Source of the DNA: Cryobacterium tepidiphilum
GTDB taxonomy: Bacteria > Actinomycetota > Actinomycetes > Actinomycetales > Microbacteriaceae
NCBI RefSeq assembly: GCF_003716325.1
Contig: NZ_RDSR01000025.1
Span: 1-50,690 of the forward strand
Length of the DNA: 50,690 nt
Direction of reading: 5' to 3'
The notes beneath the pieces were generated by a model. The model ran no database searches and had not been told where the DNA came from. It saw nothing but the letters and a program-made list of their open reading frames with translations. Positions 40,138 to 50,510 of this stretch are shown piece after piece; position 1 is the stretch's first letter; each line of letters opens with the position of its first letter. Both the position numbers and the translations under genes were made by a program.

Positions 40138-41100
40138 CTATACCAGGTCGGTCTCCATGGTGAGCACGGGTGTGCCATCGACGTCCGCGACCGTGAGCCG
40201 CACCGACAGCCCGCCGATCTGCGCGAGCTCGCCGAGTGATGCAAGGTGCGTGCCACCGCAGGGGATGCGCGCCGCGCCGCCGGGCAACTCGCACACCCAG
40301 TACCGCCGGTCGGTGAGCAACTCGCCGTCGCGCTCGATCCGCACCGCTGCATCCGTTGCCAGCCAGTCGGCGAGCGTCTGCTCGACCGCGGCCTGCACGT
40401 CGGGAAGTACGTCGACGAGCCCGTCGGTGATGAAGCCCTTCTTGCGCAGCGACTTGCCGAGCCGGTACGTGTCGGTCGACCCGTTCTCGCGGATGAGCGA
40501 GGCGTCGATGGCGGTGCCGTCGAAGTCGGGCTGCGCGAGTGCGTCGGGGCGCACCTCTTTCTTCCAGCGGTCGGCGAGCGCGCGGTTCAACGCGAGCGAG
40601 GCGAGGTGGCAGGCCGTGTGGCCGGCCGAGATGCTGTGTCTAAAGGACGCGTCGACGACGACTTCGACGCGGTCGCCCTCGCGGAGGCCGGGGTCGCCGT
40701 CGACGAGGTGGGCGACGACGAACGCCCAGCCCGGTGTGCCCTTGGGCACGGGGATGTCCCGGCCGAGGTGCAGCGCGCTGCCGTCCGTCGCGGCGACCAC
40801 GCAGTCCACCACCGGAATGCTGCGCAATTCGTCGCTGCCCGCGAGCAGGTCGCCGGCCACGCTCGTGGGGGTGGCGGCTCCGCCGGCCGCGACGACCGCG
40901 AGCGGAACCGCGCCGACAAGGATCGACGCCCGGTCGGGCCCCTGGTCGGGCCAGCCCGCGTCGAGCGGATGCGCGCTGGTCGCCTCGAGCAGCACGGCCG
41001 TGCGGCCGTCGGCCACCGGCTCGGTGTGCAGCACCACGGTCGCGGTCTCCAGCGCCCCGACGGGGTAGTCGACGCGGGTGTCCTGGGTGGGAAGGGTCAT
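40138..41100 (-). CDS. Alanyl-tRNA editing protein, AlaX-like
   Basis: 320 residues from ATG 41100. The C-terminal half carries the AlaRS editing-site zinc motifs: ISAGHTACHLASLALNRAL (HxxxH) and ARIPCGGTHLASLGELAQIG (CxxxH). The N-terminal half (about 1-150) corresponds to the β-barrel part. It should hydrolyse mischarged Ser- or Gly-tRNA-Ala in trans. The N-terminal sequence is more divergent than the zinc site. It is a single gene upstream of the SOS-associated peptidase gene. Confidence 0.88.
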   Translation of the reverse strand: MTLPTQDTRVDYPVGALETATVVLHTEPVADGRTAVLLEATSAHPLDAGWPDQGPDRASILVGAVPLAVVAAGGAATPTSVAGDLLAGSDELRSIPVVDCVVAATDGSALHLGRDIPVPKGTPGWAFVVAHLVDGDPGLREGDRVEVVVDASFRHSISAGHTACHLASLALNRALADRWKKEVRPDALAQPDFDGTAIDASLIRENGSTDTYRLGKSLRKKGFITDGLVDVLPDVQAAVEQTLADWLATDAAVRIERDGELLTDRRYWVCELPGGAARIPCGGTHLASLGELAQIGGLSVRLTVADVDGTPVLTMETDLV

Positions 41101-41258
41101 TCGGTCCTCGTCATCTCTTCGGCAGCGCAGGTCGCCGCTATTCTTCTCCTGTTCGCGAGGCCCTGTTCGAGAGGCCTGTTCGCGCCGGCCTGGCCGCCGT
41201 AAGCTGACAACGAGCCGGCACACGCGAGTGCCGGCCGCGACCAGGAGGGCCGGAGTTC

Positions 41259-41498
41259 ATGGACGGGAAGAGCACCTACCGAGCAGTGCTGTACGGGCCG
41301 AACACCATCGGTTCAGGCGAGGAAGTAGATCTGGACTACGTGGACGGCGCCTACCAGGACGTGCTCGTGGTGGAGACCGCGGGCGAAGACGGCGACCCCA
41401 TCGTGCGCAGCTACCGCCGGGGCGCCGACACCGAGGAGCCGATCCCGTACCGGTTCGTCGAGGAGAACGACACCGGCGAGGGCGCGGTCAAGAACTAG
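41259..41498 (+). CDS. Small conserved hypothetical protein
   Basis: 79 acidic residues, not recognised. It reads as a small β-rich protein (YRAVLYGPNTIGSGEEVDLDYV, IVRSYRRGADTEEPIPYRFVEE). A strong ribosome site (GGAGG) precedes ATG 41259. Its stop codon overlaps the stop of the convergent ThrE-type gene by 3 nt. No signal peptide, membrane segment or cysteines. Confidence 0.65.
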   Translation: MDGKSTYRAVLYGPNTIGSGEEVDLDYVDGAYQDVLVVETAGEDGDPIVRSYRRGADTEEPIPYRFVEENDTGEGAVKN

Positions 41499-42838
41499 AT
41501 CCGGCCGGTCGGTCCGCGCCCCAGGCGCACCGGCAGGGCCATGAGCGGGCCGATGAAGCGGCGTTGCAGGCGCCGTGCCGGGCCCCACAGGTACTGAACG
41601 ACGAACTGGGCGAGGAGCGCGCCCGCGGCCAGTGCTGCCGCGATGGCCGCCGCGGTGATCATGCTGAGCAGCCCGGAGATGTCCCCCTCCGACATCTGCA
41701 GCAGCCCGCGGAACAGGCTGAGGCCCGGCACCAGCGGCACGAGCGCGGAGACCACGATCACGAGCGGCGGAGTGCGCACCAGCCGCGCCGCGATGGCAGC
41801 GACGAGGCCCACGCCGATCGCGCTCATCGCCGACGACCAGACCAGCCCGAAGTCGGCGCCCGACCCGGTGAGGAACAGGAACTCCGCCAGCGCCCCGAGC
41901 AGGCAGACCACCCAGAACGCCCGCCACGGCACCTGCACCGCAATGGCGAAACCGAGCACGATCACAACGGATGCCCCGAGCAGCGCCGGCAGGTCGGCGA
42001 GCGTCGGCGGCGCCGCGGCGTCGATGTGCAGCCGCAGCCCGAGCCGGCCGAGGAGGAAGTCCGCCCCGGCCACGCCGGTGACGAGGCCGCCGGTGACGAG
42101 GATCGCCTCCATGATGCGGGCGGTCCCGGTGATGTAGAAACCCGACAGGATGTCGTGGACGGCGCCGAACGTGGTGACACCGGCCAGGAGCATGATGATC
42201 GCGGCGACGACGACGATCGACGGGGAGGCGGTGGGGTCGACGACCTGCACGACCGCCGCGACCACCGGCCCGACCGCGCCGCCCACGACGCTCTGGTAGA
42301 ACACTGGAAGCTTGCGGTTGGCCATGGCCGTGGTGATCAGGTCGATGAAGAACGTGGCGATGAACGCCGCGACCAGCACGACCGCGCCGCCGCCGATCAG
42401 CACGGCTGCGCCGGCGCCCACCAGGCTCCAGCCGATGCGCCGCACGAGCACGGGGATGCGTGGCTTCGAACTGATGATGACGGCGAGGCGTTTGCGCGCG
42501 TCGAGCACGTCGATGGGGTGCTCGATCAGCTCCGCGATGAGTTCGCTGGTCGCGGTGAGCTTGGAGTAGTCGAGCGTGCGGTACTTCACGTTGCGGCTGC
42601 GCGCCGTGGACTCGTGGGTGATCGGGTCCTCGTAGCTCAGCGCGAGGATGGTGTGCGTGATGTCGGCCTCGGTGTTTCGCAGCCCGTACGCGTGGGCGAC
42701 GGCCTGCATGGCCGCTGTCGCGTCTTCCGCGCCCGCGCCGGCGGCGAAGATCACCTCGGCCAGCCGCATGGTGAGGTCGAGCACCCGCCGCGTGTACACG
42801 GCGTCGTGCACGGGCACCGCCCCCGTGGGCTCCATCAT
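41495..42838 (-). CDS. Threonine/serine exporter family protein (ThrE)
   Basis: 447 residues. An N-terminal cytoplasmic domain (1-125; RLAEVIFAAGAGAEDATAAMQAVAHAYGL, then LDYSKLTATSELIAELIEHP) is followed by about ten hydrophobic segments (ThrE and ThrE_2 modules), as in Corynebacterium ThrE, which exports threonine and serine. Two adjacent Met codons (42838, 42835) are possible starts. The acyl-CoA dehydrogenase gene ends 28 bp upstream in the same direction, so the two may share a transcript. Confidence 0.9.
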   Translation of the reverse strand: MMEPTGAVPVHDAVYTRRVLDLTMRLAEVIFAAGAGAEDATAAMQAVAHAYGLRNTEADITHTILALSYEDPITHESTARSRNVKYRTLDYSKLTATSELIAELIEHPIDVLDARKRLAVIISSKPRIPVLVRRIGWSLVGAGAAVLIGGGAVVLVAAFIATFFIDLITTAMANRKLPVFYQSVVGGAVGPVVAAVVQVVDPTASPSIVVVAAIIMLLAGVTTFGAVHDILSGFYITGTARIMEAILVTGGLVTGVAGADFLLGRLGLRLHIDAAAPPTLADLPALLGASVVIVLGFAIAVQVPWRAFWVVCLLGALAEFLFLTGSGADFGLVWSSAMSAIGVGLVAAIAARLVRTPPLVIVVSALVPLVPGLSLFRGLLQMSEGDISGLLSMITAAAIAAALAAGALLAQFVVQYLWGPARRLQRRFIGPLMALPVRLGRGPTGRI

Positions 42839-42866
42839 GCGCCGTGACCCCGCTCCATGGCGCGGC

Positions 42867-44048
42867 TCACGGGAGCGGTCCCAGCCACGCGCTCGCCACG
42901 GTCGCGTGCGCCGACTCCGCGTCGGAGGGGTGGAAGAGCCCGGCCACCACGTCGCGGTACAGCCGCCCGAGTTCGTTCCCCGCGAAGTACGACGACCCGC
43001 CGCTTGCCCGGAGCGCCTGCTCCACCACGCGCACGGCGTTCTCGGTCGCCCGGTGCTTGAGGCCGGCCAGCAGCGCGAACCAGCGCGGTCCATGGTCGGC
43101 GAGCGTGTCGACATCCGTGGCCAGGGCGTCGATCTGCGGGTACATGCCGTCCAGGGCCATCGCCATGTCGGCGATGCGCCAACGGATGTCGGGATCCTCG
43201 GCGAGCGGGCGACCGCCGTTCTTCATCGAGGTGCGCCGCTTGGCGGCCTCGACGGCGAGCTCGAGCGCGCGTGCGCCGACGCCGGTGTAGACCGACGCGA
43301 GCAGGATCTCGAACGTGGCGAAGACGCCGAAGATGAGCGGGTCGGGGTTCGGGCCCGGGTCGAGGATGCGCACCACCCGCTCCGGCCGGGCGTACGCGCC
43401 GTTCAGCACCGTGGACTGGCTCTGGCTCGCGCGCATGCCGAGGGTGTTCCAGTCGTCTTTCTGGCGGATGCCGGGCTCGTCGCGGTCGATGAACGCCCAG
43501 ACGATCTTCGGCTGCTCCGGGTCGGAGCTGTCGAGACCCATGGTGCCGAGCCGCGTCCAGGCGGGGGAGAGCGAGGTGAAGATCTTGGTGCCGCTGAACC
43601 GGTAGCCGCCGTCGGGCTGGGGTGCGGCATCCGTCATCGACCCGAACAGCACGAGATCGTTGCCCGGCTCGCTCACGCCGAAGCCGAAGATCTCGCCGGC
43701 GCCCGCCTCCTCCTGCAGGAAGGAGAGGGAGTCGTCGCCCCGGTCGACGAGAACCTTGGCGACGGCCGTCCACACCAGGTGCATGTTGACGGCGAGGGCC
43801 GTCGCCGGGGCAGCGGCGGCCAGGCGCCGTTGCTCGCGGGCGACCTGCTGCAGGCTGAGGCCGAGTCCGCCGTGCTCGGCCGGCACCAGCGCGCGCAGGT
43901 AACCGGCGGCTTCGAGGTCGGCGAGGTCCTCGGTGAAGAAGGCGTTTCGTTCGTCGTAGCCGGCCGCTCGGGAACGGATCCGTTCCAGCAGGTCGTCGCC
44001 CAGGAGCAGCGTGGCGGACGTCGGTGTGTCGCGCGCAGAATCGGTCAC
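42867..44048 (-). CDS. Acyl-CoA dehydrogenase family flavoprotein
   Basis: 393 residues with the three-domain acyl-CoA dehydrogenase plan. The N-terminal helices have LRALVPAEHGGLGLSLQQVAREQ, the β-domain has GFGVSEPGNDL and YRFSGTKIFTSLSP, and the C-terminal helical domain has ALRASGGSSYFAGNELGRLYRD. The missing acyl-CoA-specific residues and GGSSYF segment fit the broader group including DszC-like and other flavin-dependent enzymes, so the substrate is open. GTG start with TAAGCT 6 nt upstream, hence leaderless. It is divergent from the aldo/keto reductase gene. Confidence 0.85.
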   Translation of the reverse strand: MTDSARDTPTSATLLLGDDLLERIRSRAAGYDERNAFFTEDLADLEAAGYLRALVPAEHGGLGLSLQQVAREQRRLAAAAPATALAVNMHLVWTAVAKVLVDRGDDSLSFLQEEAGAGEIFGFGVSEPGNDLVLFGSMTDAAPQPDGGYRFSGTKIFTSLSPAWTRLGTMGLDSSDPEQPKIVWAFIDRDEPGIRQKDDWNTLGMRASQSQSTVLNGAYARPERVVRILDPGPNPDPLIFGVFATFEILLASVYTGVGARALELAVEAAKRRTSMKNGGRPLAEDPDIRWRIADMAMALDGMYPQIDALATDVDTLADHGPRWFALLAGLKHRATENAVRVVEQALRASGGSSYFAGNELGRLYRDVVAGLFHPSDAESAHATVASAWLGPLP

Positions 44049-44138
44049 GCTGCCAGCTTAAGCGACCGCGCCCCCGCTGTCCCGTCTGATCGAAGTGACC
44101 CCTCCGCACGCGGCAGGCTCGTGGCTAGGCTGGGTGGC

Positions 44139-45131
44139 ATGCAGACACGCATTCTGGGAAAGACCGGCCGCACCGTCTCCGTGATCGGCCTCGGCACCTG
44201 GCAGCTCGGCGCCGACTGGGGCGAGCTCACCGAGGGCGACGCCGACGCAATCCTCTCGGCAGCCGTCGATTCGGGCATCACCTTCTTCGACACGGCCGAC
44301 GTCTACGGCGACGGGCGCAGCGAGACGTTCATCGGCGGCTACCTGCAGCACCAGAGCCGCCTCGGCCTCACGGTGGCCACGAAGATCGGGCGCCGGGCGG
44401 CGCAGCTGCCGGAGAACTACGTGCTGGAGAACTTTCGCGTGTGGGTGGACCGGTCGCGGCGCAACCTCGCGAGCCAGACGCTCGACCTGGTGCAGCTGCA
44501 CTGCCCGCCCACCGCGGTGATCGAGTCGGGCGAGGTGTACGACGCCCTCGACACCCTCGTCGATGAGGGGGCGATCGCCAACTACGGCGTGAGCGTGGAG
44601 ACCTGCGACCAGGCGCTCGTCGCGATGGAGCGGCCCGGCGTGGCCACCGTGCAGATCATCCTGAACGCGTTCCGGCTCAAGCCGCTCGACCAGGTGCTGC
44701 CGGCCGCGCGCGATGCCGGCGTCGGCATCATCGCCCGGGTGCCGCTGGCCAGCGGGCTGCTGAGCGGCCGTTACACGCGGGAGACCCACTTCGCGGCCAC
44801 CGACCACCGCAGCTTCAACCGCGACGGCAGCTCCTTCGACGTGGGGGAGACGTTCTCGGGTGTCGACTACGAGACCGGGTTGCGCGCCGCGCAGCAGTTC
44901 AGCGAGCTCGTCGCCGCTGAAGACCCCGCCCTCACCCCGGCGCAGGCGGCGCTGGCCTGGGTGGCGCAGCTCGACGGCGTCAGCTCGGTGATCCCTGGCG
45001 CCCGGTCGGTGGCGCAGGCCGAGGCCAACGCAGTCGCCGGTTCGCTGCCGCTCCTCAGCCCGGCCTTCACGCAGGGCGTGCACGAGATCTACGACACGCT
45101 GCTGCGCGCCGACATCCACGAGCGCTGGTAG
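44139..45131 (+). CDS. Aldo/keto reductase, Tas/YajO-like
   Basis: NADPH-dependent carbonyl reductase of 330 residues with a (β/α)8 barrel. It has GLGTWQLGADWGELTEGDADAIL, ITFFDTADVYGDGRSE with catalytic Asp and Tyr, VATKIGR with Lys, and VQLHCPP with His. C-terminal cofactor segment is VSSVIPGARSVAQAEANA. TAGGCT (44126-44131) 7 nt before ATG 44139 makes this a leaderless start; the frame extends far upstream antisense to the previous gene and is not coding there. Substrate unknown. Confidence 0.93.
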   Translation: MQTRILGKTGRTVSVIGLGTWQLGADWGELTEGDADAILSAAVDSGITFFDTADVYGDGRSETFIGGYLQHQSRLGLTVATKIGRRAAQLPENYVLENFRVWVDRSRRNLASQTLDLVQLHCPPTAVIESGEVYDALDTLVDEGAIANYGVSVETCDQALVAMERPGVATVQIILNAFRLKPLDQVLPAARDAGVGIIARVPLASGLLSGRYTRETHFAATDHRSFNRDGSSFDVGETFSGVDYETGLRAAQQFSELVAAEDPALTPAQAALAWVAQLDGVSSVIPGARSVAQAEANAVAGSLPLLSPAFTQGVHEIYDTLLRADIHERW

Positions 45132-45155
45132 CGCCCACCGCAGAACCAGCCCGTC

Positions 45156-45980
45156 TCAGCCGAGGTCGTCGGGGTCGCGGCCGGTGCGCGACCCGTCGTC
45201 GAGCGTGGCGATGCGCGCCATGTCGTCGGTGTCGAGGTGGAAGTCGAAGACATCGATGTTCTCGCGGATGCGGCTCGGCGTGGCCGACTTCGGGATGACG
45301 ATGGTGCCGAGATCGAGGTGCCAGCGGATGACCACCTGCGCCGGGCTCTTGCCGTACTTGCGGCCGATCTCCTGCAGCAACGGGTCGTCGGCGGCGCGTC
45401 CGCGCGCCAAGGGTGACCAGGCTTCGGTGCGGATGCCGTGGGCGTCGTCGTAGGCGCGCACATCGCGCTGGGCGAGCCATGGGTGCAGTTCTACCTGGTT
45501 CAGTACCGGCACGACATCCGTCTCGGCCAGCAGCCGGTCGAGGTGATGCGGGTGGAAGTTGGAGACGCCGATCGAGCGCGCGAGACCGTCGGCGCGCAGC
45601 TTCTCGAGGGCGCGATACGTTTCCACGTAGCGGTCCTGCCGCGGTGAGGGCCAGTGGATGAGGTAGAGGTCCACGTAGTCGAGGCGCAGTTTGGCGAGGC
45701 TCTCGTCGAAGGCGCGGAGCGTCTGGTCATAGCCGTGCCGGTCGTTCCACACCTTCGTGGTCACGAAGACGTCCTCACGCGGCAGGCCGGAGGCGGCGAC
45801 GCCGCGGCCCACGCCCGCCTCGTTCTCGTAGAGCGCCGCCGTGTCGATGTGACGGTACCCCGCCTGCAACGCGACCTGCACGGCGTCGGAGGCCGCGGCA
45901 TCCGCGATCTTGTACACCCCGAAACCGAGCTGCGGGATGCTGCGTCCGTCGTTGAGGCTGACCAGTGGCGAAGACGTCAT
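45156..45980 (-). CDS. Aldo/keto reductase, 2,5-diketogluconate reductase type
   Basis: 274 residues, AKR5-like. It has LNDGRSIPQLGFGVYKI, YRHIDTAALYENEAGVG (Asp, Tyr), VTTKVWNDRHG (Lys) and YLIHWPSP (His), then IGVSNFHPHHLDRLL and VIPKSATPSRIRENI for NADPH binding. It should reduce aldehydes or ketones such as sugar-derived dicarbonyls. It converges with the preceding aldo/keto reductase across 24 bp, but the two belong to different AKR families and are not recent duplicates. Confidence 0.94.
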   Translation of the reverse strand: MTSSPLVSLNDGRSIPQLGFGVYKIADAAASDAVQVALQAGYRHIDTAALYENEAGVGRGVAASGLPREDVFVTTKVWNDRHGYDQTLRAFDESLAKLRLDYVDLYLIHWPSPRQDRYVETYRALEKLRADGLARSIGVSNFHPHHLDRLLAETDVVPVLNQVELHPWLAQRDVRAYDDAHGIRTEAWSPLARGRAADDPLLQEIGRKYGKSPAQVVIRWHLDLGTIVIPKSATPSRIRENIDVFDFHLDTDDMARIATLDDGSRTGRDPDDLG

Positions 45981-46037
45981 GTGTCCATTCAACCGCGCGC
46001 TTCCCGCCCGGCCGGTCTCGCGCGCCGCCCGCTGCGT

Positions 46038-46111
46038 TTTCGACGAGATGGCCACTTCCGGTCGAAACCGACGGGCACGCCTGTCTGTCTGGACCGGATC
46101 TGTCGGTTTCG
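46038..46111. repeat. Compound inverted repeat in an intergenic region
   Basis: TTTCGAC (46038-46044) pairs with GTCGAAA (46061-46067), and CGAAACCGAC (46063-46072) pairs with GTCGGTTTCG (46102-46111), so one middle strand can join either hairpin. It lies between the aldo/keto reductase start and the MFS stop, with no gene. Confidence 0.5.
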
Positions 46112-46134
46112 GCGCTGGGGGGAGCTCGGAAGCG

Positions 46135-47343
46135 CTAGGAGACGGTGACGGAGACCGGCTCTGTGTCGGGGATGGGGCTCGCATCGCGGCCGCGCAGGTC
46201 GGGGTGCCAACGCTTGCCGAGGAGCGCGATGAGGAAGCCCAGCGCGGCGAAACCGGCCGCGCTGAGGATCGCGGACACCGGGCCGTGATTGTCGATCATG
46301 AAGCCGGCGACGGCAGACCCGATGGCCGCACCGATCAGCTGGCCGGTGCCGACCCATCCGTAGGCCTCGGCGGTGTCGCTGAACTTGACGCTGGCCGACA
46401 CGATGCCGAACAGCACCGCGAAGGACGGGGCGATGCCGATGCCGGCCAGGAACAGTGTCGCGCCCAGCCACCAGAAGTTGAGCCACACGCAGGCCAGCCC
46501 GATGCCGACGGTGACGATGAGCATGCGGCCGGCGAGCGCGAGGGGCCCGATCGGTACGTGGCCGAGCGCGAGGCCGCCCACGAGCGAGCCGACGGCGAAG
46601 ATGGCGAGGATCCAGCCCGAGTCGGAGCTGCCCTGCCCGAAGACCGACACCACGCCCGCTTCGACGGCGGCGCAGGCGGCCACGAGCATGAAGCCCACCA
46701 CGGTGCTCAGCAGCACGGCGGGCCGCTTCAGGACGACGCCCAGCTTGCGTCGGCTGCGCGGGATGCGCACCCGGCCGACCTCGGGCAGGGACAGGAACCA
46801 GATGCCGCCGACGACGAGGAACGCCGCGGCGAGCAGGATGCCGAGCACGGTGCTGATCTGGATCGACACGAAGGTGGCGATGACCGGGCCGAGCACCCAG
46901 ATGACCTCCTGCGCCGAGGCGTCGAGGGAGAACAGCGGGCTGAGCTGCCGGGAGTTCACCATCTTGGGGTAGATGGTGCGCACGGCCGGCTGGATCGGCG
47001 GGGTGGTGATGCCGGCGACGAATCCGATGAGCACCAGGCCGATGACCGGAAGCGGCAGCAGGGCCATCAGGATGATGGACACGGAACAGATGACGAGGGT
47101 CGCGGCGATCACCGGGCGCATGCCGAGCCGGCCCATCAGGCGGCTGGTCAGCGGGCCGGCGATCGCCTGGCCGATGCTCATGGCGCCGAGCACGAGGCCG
47201 GCCGCCGTATACGAGTTGTAGACCCGCTCGATGTGGATCAGGAACGCCAGCGACAGCATCCCGAAGGGGAAACGGGCGGTCAGCTGGGCCGCGAGGATAC
47301 GAGCGACGCCGGAGGTTCGCAGAAGGCTCCAGTACGTGCTCAC
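46135..47343 (-). CDS. MFS transporter
   Basis: 402 residues with twelve hydrophobic segments. The loop 2-3 region reads GPLTSRLMGRLGMRPVIAATL and the helix 5 region ITTPPIQPAVRTIYPKMV. No substrate signature is seen; it resembles actinobacterial MFS proteins of unknown cargo. GTG start. TAGACT (47353-47358, reverse) lies 9 nt upstream, giving a very short leader. A single gene. Confidence 0.88.
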   Translation of the reverse strand: MSTYWSLLRTSGVARILAAQLTARFPFGMLSLAFLIHIERVYNSYTAAGLVLGAMSIGQAIAGPLTSRLMGRLGMRPVIAATLVICSVSIILMALLPLPVIGLVLIGFVAGITTPPIQPAVRTIYPKMVNSRQLSPLFSLDASAQEVIWVLGPVIATFVSIQISTVLGILLAAAFLVVGGIWFLSLPEVGRVRIPRSRRKLGVVLKRPAVLLSTVVGFMLVAACAAVEAGVVSVFGQGSSDSGWILAIFAVGSLVGGLALGHVPIGPLALAGRMLIVTVGIGLACVWLNFWWLGATLFLAGIGIAPSFAVLFGIVSASVKFSDTAEAYGWVGTGQLIGAAIGSAVAGFMIDNHGPVSAILSAAGFAALGFLIALLGKRWHPDLRGRDASPIPDTEPVSVTVS

Positions 47344-47413
47344 AGTCCCTCAAGTCTAGGGCGAAAACTCCCCGGCCAGTCCGTGCTTCGGGCCTGCGCG
47401 CCTCGGGCCGTCG

Positions 47414-47656
47414 TCAGTCGGGAACCTCCGAGTCGGGGCGTGCCGACGCGCGTTGCTTCAGGTCGCGGTCCTTGTCGATGCCGGGCTCTTCTGGCGGTCC
47501 GTCGTCCTCCACCGCACTCCCCGGTTCGCTGCGCTTGGGCTCGTGCGGCGAGGTGTCCTCCAGGAACTCGTCGGGACGGTTGCCGAGGCCGACCGAACTG
47601 TCATCCGTTGCGCTCGACGTGCCGTCGTTCCTCGGGTAGTCACTCTGATCGCTCAT
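47414..47656 (-). CDS. Small acidic disordered protein
   Basis: 80 residues rich in Asp, Glu, Ser and Pro, without hydrophobic core or motif (NRPDEFLEDTSPHEPKRSEPG). A clear ribosome site (AAGGAG) precedes the ATG, so it is probably expressed. Not recognised; similar short acidic proteins occur in related genera. It is divergent from the ABC transporter operon. Confidence 0.55.
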   Translation of the reverse strand: MSDQSDYPRNDGTSSATDDSSVGLGNRPDEFLEDTSPHEPKRSEPGSAVEDDGPPEEPGIDKDRDLKQRASARPDSEVPD

Positions 47657-47835
47657 GTCACGCTCCTTGTCCTTGCTGCGATGCTAGGCACAGCCGTCAG
47701 GCTCGGCAAGGCCGAGATCAGCCGCAAAAACGTTATCCGCGCGCGGTCTCCCGCCGCAGCGCGTGTAATAGGCTCACTGTGTCATTTACCGGTCCGCCGG
47801 ATGGCACTGTCCCATTCCCCGCACGAAGGACTCAC

Positions 47836-48753
47836 ATGCGAGCACGATACGTACTCCCGGCACTGGCTGCCGTTGCCGCCCTGGCCCTCACCGGCTGTGT
47901 CGACAACTCGGCGCCCGAACCGGGTAGCTCTGCCGGCAATGGTGCCGGCAACGCCAGCAGCACGCCCCCCGCGGTCGCCAAGGACGACGCCGCGGCCGCC
48001 CTGCTGCCGGACGACGTCGCCAAGGCCGGCAAGCTCATCATCGGCACCGACGCCGCCTACCCGCCCAACGAGTACAAGAACGAGGCCGGCAACCCCATTG
48101 GCTGGGGCATCGAGATCTCGGATGCCATCGCCGCCAAGCTCGGGCTGGAGCCGGTTTACCAGGTTTCCAAGTTCGACAACATTATCCCCAGCATCACCGG
48201 GGGCAAGGTGGACATCGGCGAGTCGTCGTTCACGGACAACGTCGAGCGTGAGAAGCAGGTCGACTTCGTCAATTACTACACCGCCGGCATCCAGTGGGCG
48301 TCGAAGACCGGAACGGACATCGACCCGGACAACGCCTGCGGCCTGAAGGTCGCCGTTCAGGCGACGACCGTCGAGGACACCGACGAGCTTCCCGCCAAGA
48401 ACAAGGCCTGCCTCGACGCGGGCAAGGCCGCCATCGAGGTGCAGAAGTACGACTCGCAGGACCAGGCGACCAACGCCGTCGTGCTGGGCAAGGCCGACGC
48501 TCTCAGCGCCGACTCGCCGGTCACCTTCTACGCAATCTCGAAGACCGACGGCAAGCTGCAGCCTGCGGGCGAGAGCTTCGACGTCGCCCCGTACGGCATC
48601 GCGACCGAGAAGGACTCGGACATGACCAAGGCCGTGCAGGCGGCGCTGCAGTCGATGCTCGAGGACGGCACCTACATGGACATCCTCAAGGAGTGGGGTG
48701 TTGAAGCGGGAGCGCTCGACGAGATCACGGTCAACGCAGCCACGAAGGGCTAA
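47836..48753 (+). CDS. Amino-acid ABC transporter substrate-binding lipoprotein
   Basis: 305 residues. Signal peptide with lipobox ALTGC (Cys about 21), a Gly/Asn/Ser linker, then a class 3 solute-binding domain: GKLIIGTDAAYPPNEYKNEAG, FDNIIPSITGGKVDIGESSFTDN, KQVDFVNYY and AVVLGKADALSADSPVTFYA. It should capture a polar or charged amino acid outside the membrane and deliver it to the permease encoded next. TAGGCT (47769-47774) is a likely promoter -10 with a leader of about 55 nt. First gene of a three-gene operon. Confidence 0.94.
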   Translation: MRARYVLPALAAVAALALTGCVDNSAPEPGSSAGNGAGNASSTPPAVAKDDAAAALLPDDVAKAGKLIIGTDAAYPPNEYKNEAGNPIGWGIEISDAIAAKLGLEPVYQVSKFDNIIPSITGGKVDIGESSFTDNVEREKQVDFVNYYTAGIQWASKTGTDIDPDNACGLKVAVQATTVEDTDELPAKNKACLDAGKAAIEVQKYDSQDQATNAVVLGKADALSADSPVTFYAISKTDGKLQPAGESFDVAPYGIATEKDSDMTKAVQAALQSMLEDGTYMDILKEWGVEAGALDEITVNAATKG

Positions 48754-48756
48754 GTG

Positions 48757-49742
48757 GTGACAACCACGAACACTCCTGGGGCGGGCGCACGCTCGCCCCA
48801 GGAGCCCGACTCGGAACCCATCAAGGCGATCCGCCTGCGGCATCCGTGGCGGATGGCCTTCGCCGTGGTGCTCGTGGTCATCTTCGCGTTGTTCGTCATC
48901 GACGCGGCCGGGCGCGAGGCGTACGACTGGCCGACGGTGGCCAAGTACGTGTTCGACCGGCGGATCTCGATGGCGGCGTTCAACACGCTGCAACTGACCG
49001 TCTACTCGATGATCATCGCGATCATCCTGGGTGTGACCCTCGCGATCATGCGGCTGTCGCCGAACCCGGTGGTCAAGAGCGTCGCCTGGTTCTACCTCTG
49101 GATCTTCCGCGGAACGCCCGTGTACGTGCAGCTGGTGTTCTGGGGCCTGATCGCGATCATCTACCAGACGATCGACATCGGCATCCCGTTCATGGAGCCG
49201 TGGGTGTCGTTCGACACCAAGGTGGCGCTCAACACGTTCACGCTCGCCATCATCGGCCTCTCGCTGAACGAGGCCGCCTATATGGCGGAGATCGTGCGCG
49301 CCGGCCTGCTCTCGGTCGACCGCGGGCAGGAGGAGGCGGCGACGGCGCTCGGCATGAGCTGGTTCCAGACCATGCGTCGCGTGATCATTCCGCAGGCGAT
49401 GCGCGTGATCATTCCACCGACCGGCAACGAGGTCATCTCGATGCTGAAGACCACGTCGCTGGTCACCGCTGTTCCGTTCAGCCTCGAGTTGTACGGACGC
49501 TCCCGTGACATCTCCGCGGAGACGTTCAACCCGATTCCGCTGCTCATCGTGGCGTCGATCTGGTACCTCGCCTTCACATCGGTGCTCATGATCGGGCAGT
49601 ACTTCCTCGAGAAGCGGTTCGCGCGCGGCGTGGGCGACCGGCGACCCGACCGCAAGGGTGACGACCTCACCGGCGTCGCGCCGGCTGTCGGCGTCGACAA
49701 GCCGACCGTCGTGCTCCCCCCGAACGAATCCGGAGGCCACTG

Positions 49743-49743
<1 letters not shown>
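48757..49743 (+). CDS. Amino-acid ABC transporter permease
   Basis: 328 residues if begun at GTG 48757 (GAAGGG 7 nt before); GTG 48754 is the alternative. A cytoplasmic N-terminus (1-30), then a HisM-type permease domain with about five helices, [32 protein letters not shown] and the EAA loop [23 protein letters not shown] that contacts the ATPase. A C-terminal tail of about 45 residues is Pro/Asp/Gly-rich and longer than usual. Only one permease gene is present, so it acts as a homodimer. Confidence 0.94.
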
Positions 49744-50510
<767 letters not shown>

